From contig JBGTCD010000061.1 of assembly GCA_041749015.1 (NCBI GenBank), positions 1-17,896 on the forward strand: a stretch of DNA of 17,896 nt. The letters run 5' to 3'. The stretch comes from JBGTCD01 sp041749015. Lineage in GTDB: Bacteria > Bacteroidota > Bacteroidia > Cytophagales > Cyclobacteriaceae. Numbering within the stretch: position 1 is the stretch's first letter; every line of letters begins with the position of its first letter. A model generated the notes under the pieces. That model saw nothing but the letters and a program-made list of their open reading frames with translations, was not told the origin of the DNA and made no database searches. Made by a program: the position numbers and the translations under genes. Shown piece after piece: positions 15,687-17,896 of this stretch.

Positions 15687-17492
15687 ATGAAAGAGCTCAG
15701 CCACCTTAATAAATATCTTTATAAATATAAGTACTACTTATTATTAGGATTGCTGTTTGTGATCATCTCTACAGTCTTTCAGATCATTCCTGCTCAGATG
15801 GTTCGGTATGCTCTTGACCTTGTGGTGGACAATATAGAATTGTATCGGGCATTTGATGGCCTTGAGCTTCAGGAAAACATCTATCATACCATCGCCACAA
15901 GTATATTGATTTATGCGGCCATTATCCTGGGCATGGCCTTGCTCAGAGGGTTTTTTCTTTTTCTTGTGAGGCAGACGATTATCGTCATGTCCAGGCATGT
16001 AGAATACGATCTTAAAAATGAAATTTATGGCCATTATCAAACATTATCTCTGGCCTTTTTCAGAAGAAATAATACCGGAGATTTAATGAACAGGATCTCT
16101 GAGGATGTGAGTAAGGTGAGGATGTATGTGGGGCCGTGCATCATGTACGGGTTGACCCTGATCGTATTATTTTTGATCCTGATCCCATACATGTTTTCCA
16201 TCAATGTGACGCTAACATTATATGCGCTTTCTCCTTTGCCCGTGCTCTCTTTCAGCATTTACTACGTCAATAATATCATTAATAGGCGCTCTGAGGAAAT
16301 ACAAAAAAGTCAATCGGGCCTGAGTACTTACGTGCAGGAGGCCTTTTCGGGTATCCGGGTCTTGAAGTCCTTTGTTAGGGAGGAAGACTCTGCAATAAAT
16401 TTTGAGGCAAAAAGTGATGAGTATAAAGAAAAATCTCTCAAACTGACCCGGGTTCAGGCCCTGTTCTTCCCGCTGATTATGGGGCTAATCGGTTTGAGCA
16501 CCATTCTTACGATTTATGCAGGAAGCAAGGAGGTCATCAGTGGTGCCCTTACATTTGGTAATATTGCCGAGTTCATCATATATGTGAACCTGCTAACCTG
16601 GCCGGTGACCTCCCTGGGATGGATCAGCAGCATCATTCAAAGGGCTGCGGCCTCACAAAAAAGAATCAACGAATTTTTACAAATGGAAAATGAGATCGTA
16701 TCAACAAAAGGACTCCAGGAGCCCATTGAAGGTGAAATTGAATTTCAAAATGTGAGCTTTACCTACCCTGATTCCGGAATTGAGGCCCTAAAAAATATTT
16801 CCTTCCGCCTCAAACCCGGGGAAACCCTTGCCGTTATTGGCACTACCGGATCTGGCAAAAGCACCATTGCCAACCTTTTGGCACGGCTTTATGACGCTAC
16901 AGATGGTCAGGTATTGATCGATAGCAAAGACATTCGCGATTTCGATGTGACCCATATCCGAAGTCAGATGGGGTATGTGCCTCAGGATGTGTTCTTATTT
17001 TCGGATAACATCCTCAACAACATTGGCTTTGGTGGGGATGAAACCGATTTGGAGGGGGTAATCCAGGCCTCTAAGGATGCGGATGTGTATAAGAATATTA
17101 TGGATTTCCCCAAGCAGTTTGAAACCAGGGTTGGGGAACGGGGCATCACCCTTTCTGGTGGACAAAAACAGCGGATTTCCATTGCAAGGGCGATAGTCAG
17201 GAATCCTAAGATCCTGCTTCTTGATGATAGCCTTTCTTCTGTAGATACCAAAACAGAAAACACCATACTCAACAGTCTGAAAAGCATCATGGAGCACCGC
17301 ACCTCCGTGATTATTTCTCACCGGGTTTCCTCCGCCAAACTAGCCGACAGGATTATTTTCCTTGATGACGGGATGCTCATCCAGGAAGGTACTCATGAGC
17401 AACTTCTCAAAAAGGAAGGGGCCTATAAAGACCTCTATGAAAAGCAAACCATGGCTGAAAGTCTTGAAGCCGAGGGGGGTTTAAATTTTTAA
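15687..17492 (+). CDS. ABC exporter half-transporter (membrane domain fused to ATPase)
   Basis: 601 residues, MsbA/multidrug-type. The membrane domain (about 1-330) has six predicted helices, at about 17-36, 70-97, 150-170, 175-195, 258-278 and 285-310. The ATPase domain (about 350-585) has Walker A GTTGSGKS (385-392), Q-loop Gln433, signature LSGGQ (489-493), Walker B ILLLDD (509-514), D-loop SSVD (517-520) and the switch His545 in ISHRVSSA. The residue after the Walker B Asp is Asp514, where the catalytic Glu is usual. The wording DDSLSSVDTKTE resembles the degenerate-site subunit of heterodimeric exporters such as BmrC (YheI). The substrate (lipid, drug or peptide) cannot be inferred. No partner exporter gene follows. 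It is divergent from leucine dehydrogenase. Confidence 0.93.
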   Translation: MKELSHLNKYLYKYKYYLLLGLLFVIISTVFQIIPAQMVRYALDLVVDNIELYRAFDGLELQENIYHTIATSILIYAAIILGMALLRGFFLFLVRQTIIVMSRHVEYDLKNEIYGHYQTLSLAFFRRNNTGDLMNRISEDVSKVRMYVGPCIMYGLTLIVLFLILIPYMFSINVTLTLYALSPLPVLSFSIYYVNNIINRRSEEIQKSQSGLSTYVQEAFSGIRVLKSFVREEDSAINFEAKSDEYKEKSLKLTRVQALFFPLIMGLIGLSTILTIYAGSKEVISGALTFGNIAEFIIYVNLLTWPVTSLGWISSIIQRAAASQKRINEFLQMENEIVSTKGLQEPIEGEIEFQNVSFTYPDSGIEALKNISFRLKPGETLAVIGTTGSGKSTIANLLARLYDATDGQVLIDSKDIRDFDVTHIRSQMGYVPQDVFLFSDNILNNIGFGGDETDLEGVIQASKDADVYKNIMDFPKQFETRVGERGITLSGGQKQRISIARAIVRNPKILLLDDSLSSVDTKTENTILNSLKSIMEHRTSVIISHRVSSAKLADRIIFLDDGMLIQEGTHEQLLKKEGAYKDLYEKQTMAESLEAEGGLNF

Positions 17493-17520
17493 ATGATGGG
17501 TGCCCATTCAAAAAGAATTA

Positions 17521-17545
17521 TTAAATAATAATAATTATCATTTAA
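17521..17545. repeat. 25-bp A/T palindrome downstream of the ABC exporter gene
   Basis: Nearly perfect dyad: 11 of 12 pairs around a central base, with TTAAAT at one end and ATTTAA at the other, made only of A and T but for one C. It lies 29 bases past the exporter stop. It could aid transcript ending or bind a protein, but it lacks the G/C stem of a standard terminator. Confidence 0.6.
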
Positions 17546-17572
17546 TTTTAAGTTAGGTTATAATCTCTTCCA

Positions 17573-17597
17573 TTCTTTTTTCTTGCCCAAAAAAGAA
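17573..17597. repeat. Left hairpin of the putative intergenic element
   Basis: TTCTTTTTT (17573-17581) and AAAAAAGAA (17589-17597) form a perfect 9-bp inverted repeat with loop CTTGCCC. It is followed by CCAAAAGTAAGTCAAGG, whose complement resembles the right-end CCTTGA...CTTACTTTT, so the two ends of the region match in inverted orientation. Confidence 0.6.
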
Positions 17598-17610
17598 CCT
17601 GACCCAAAAG

Positions 17611-17640
17611 TAAGTCAAGGTCATAGTCAAGGTTAAAGTC
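17611..17640. repeat. Hexamer array A (5 units)
   Basis: Five consecutive 6-base units TAAGTC, AAGGTC, ATAGTC, AAGGTT, AAAGTC, with shared pattern (W)(W)(R)GT(Y). On the other strand the pattern reads GACYTT-like. There is no spacer diversity, so it is not a CRISPR array. Confidence 0.7.
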
Positions 17641-17662
17641 AATTTGAAAATTAGATTGGTGA

Positions 17663-17692
17663 AAGGTCAAGGTTAAAGTCATAGTTAAGGTC
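17663..17692. repeat. Hexamer array B (5 units)
   Basis: Five units AAGGTC, AAGGTT, AAAGTC, ATAGTT, AAGGTC of the same pattern as array A and in the same orientation, 22 bases further on. The unit order differs from array A, which suggests local slippage or unit-by-unit expansion. Confidence 0.7.
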
Positions 17693-17707
17693 AAAAAGAT
17701 CCCTTTC

Positions 17708-17844
17708 GGCCCTTGAGGAAATTGCGTTAAAAAATTTCCGGCTTCGAAGCGGCCAAAAATTTTGCTGTCTGAGGCGGCAAAGCCGACGAGTTTCAAAATT
17801 TTTAGCGGAGAAAAAGGAAATTTTAGTGAATTTCCTCACAGGCC
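17708..17844. repeat. Nested inverted repeat in the intergenic element
   Basis: The arms at 17708-17723 (GGCCCTTGAGGAAATT) and 17829-17844 (AATTTCCTCACAGGCC) pair at 14 of 16 positions, including a perfect 10-bp core. Inside lie the palindrome GCTTCGAAGC (17741-17750) and the small hairpin CGGC-AAA-GCCG (17775-17785). The whole could fold as a branched structure. Confidence 0.6.
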
Positions 17845-17856
17845 TTGATTCTTTTG

Positions 17857-17886
17857 CTTACTTTTCTCATCAAGGAGAAAAGTAAG
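17857..17886. repeat. Right hairpin of the putative intergenic element
   Basis: CTTACTTTTCTC (17857-17868) and GAGAAAAGTAAG (17875-17886) form a perfect 12-bp inverted repeat with loop ATCAAG. There is no T-run after it on either strand, so it is not a standard terminator. The element may continue past the window edge. Confidence 0.7.
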
Positions 17887-17896
17887 GCCCGGCCGG

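Larger units (their letters stand above)
17493..17896. other. Non-coding, repeat-rich intergenic region
   Basis: 404 bases to the window edge with no credible gene. Two overlapping minus-strand open frames (17548-17796 and 17651-17839) have low-complexity translations, for example alternating Asp-Leu/Thr-Leu, and simply follow the repeats. The region holds an A/T palindrome, a hairpin at each end, two hexamer arrays and nested inverted repeats, listed separately. It resembles the short interspersed intergenic elements common in Bacteroidota genomes, but copy number cannot be judged from one window. Confidence 0.6.

Noticed and set aside
17611..17692. Hexamer arrays considered as a CRISPR or a minisatellite-encoded protein.
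   Set aside because: Units are 6 bases with no unique spacers, no cas genes are near, and there is no supporting reading frame.
17548..17839. Two overlapping minus-strand frames of 62 and 82 codons.
   Set aside because: Translations are low complexity and follow the hexamer and palindromic repeats, so they are very likely not genes.
17857..17886. Right hairpin considered as a transcription terminator.
   Set aside because: No T-run follows the stem on either strand.

Overview
The window looks like chromosomal DNA of a Bacteroidota bacterium, most likely Cytophagales-like. The grounds are a long Bacteroidota-type NusB, a kynurenine-pathway gene pair, leucine dehydrogenase, a DUF1573 lipoprotein, A/T-rich leaders with little Shine-Dalgarno signal, and a promoter of the TTG / TAnnTTTG type. 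Twelve intact, compact genes and one decayed gene fill about 17.4 kb. The last 0.4 kb is a non-coding, repeat-rich region. There is no plasmid, phage, transposase, CRISPR array or RNA gene that I can support.

Layout. (1) 76-2705, plus strand: kynU and kmo overlap as ATGA and encode two steps of kynurenine catabolism or de novo NAD synthesis. (2) 2713-4200, minus, convergent: an MltF-type lipoprotein lytic transglycosylase. (3) 4259-9734, minus: a tripartite RND efflux operon in the order adaptor, inner-membrane pump, TolC-like channel. (4) 9847-10269, plus: a decayed endonuclease/exonuclease/phosphatase-family lipoprotein gene with a lost middle and two frame changes. (5) 10266-14317, minus: a housekeeping block transcribed as nusB, ytxH-like, DUF1573 lipoprotein, a terminator, then yajC, ybbR-like and coaE. 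(6) 14407-15507, minus: leucine dehydrogenase behind a well-formed Bacteroidota promoter. (7) 15687-17492, plus, divergent: a fused membrane-plus-ATPase ABC exporter whose Walker B motif has Asp where the catalytic Glu is usual. (8) 17493-17896: an intergenic region with an A/T palindrome, terminal hairpins, two hexamer arrays and nested inverted repeats, best read as an interspersed non-coding element.

How the parts relate. Most of the content is envelope biology (efflux, murein turnover, Sec-associated YajC, YbbR, lipoproteins) next to core metabolism. I found no convincing new multi-gene system. The most interesting items are the roughly 32-residue repeated motif in the NusB extension, the decayed EEP lipoprotein gene, the structured element at the right end, and the unpaired ABC exporter with a non-canonical Walker B.
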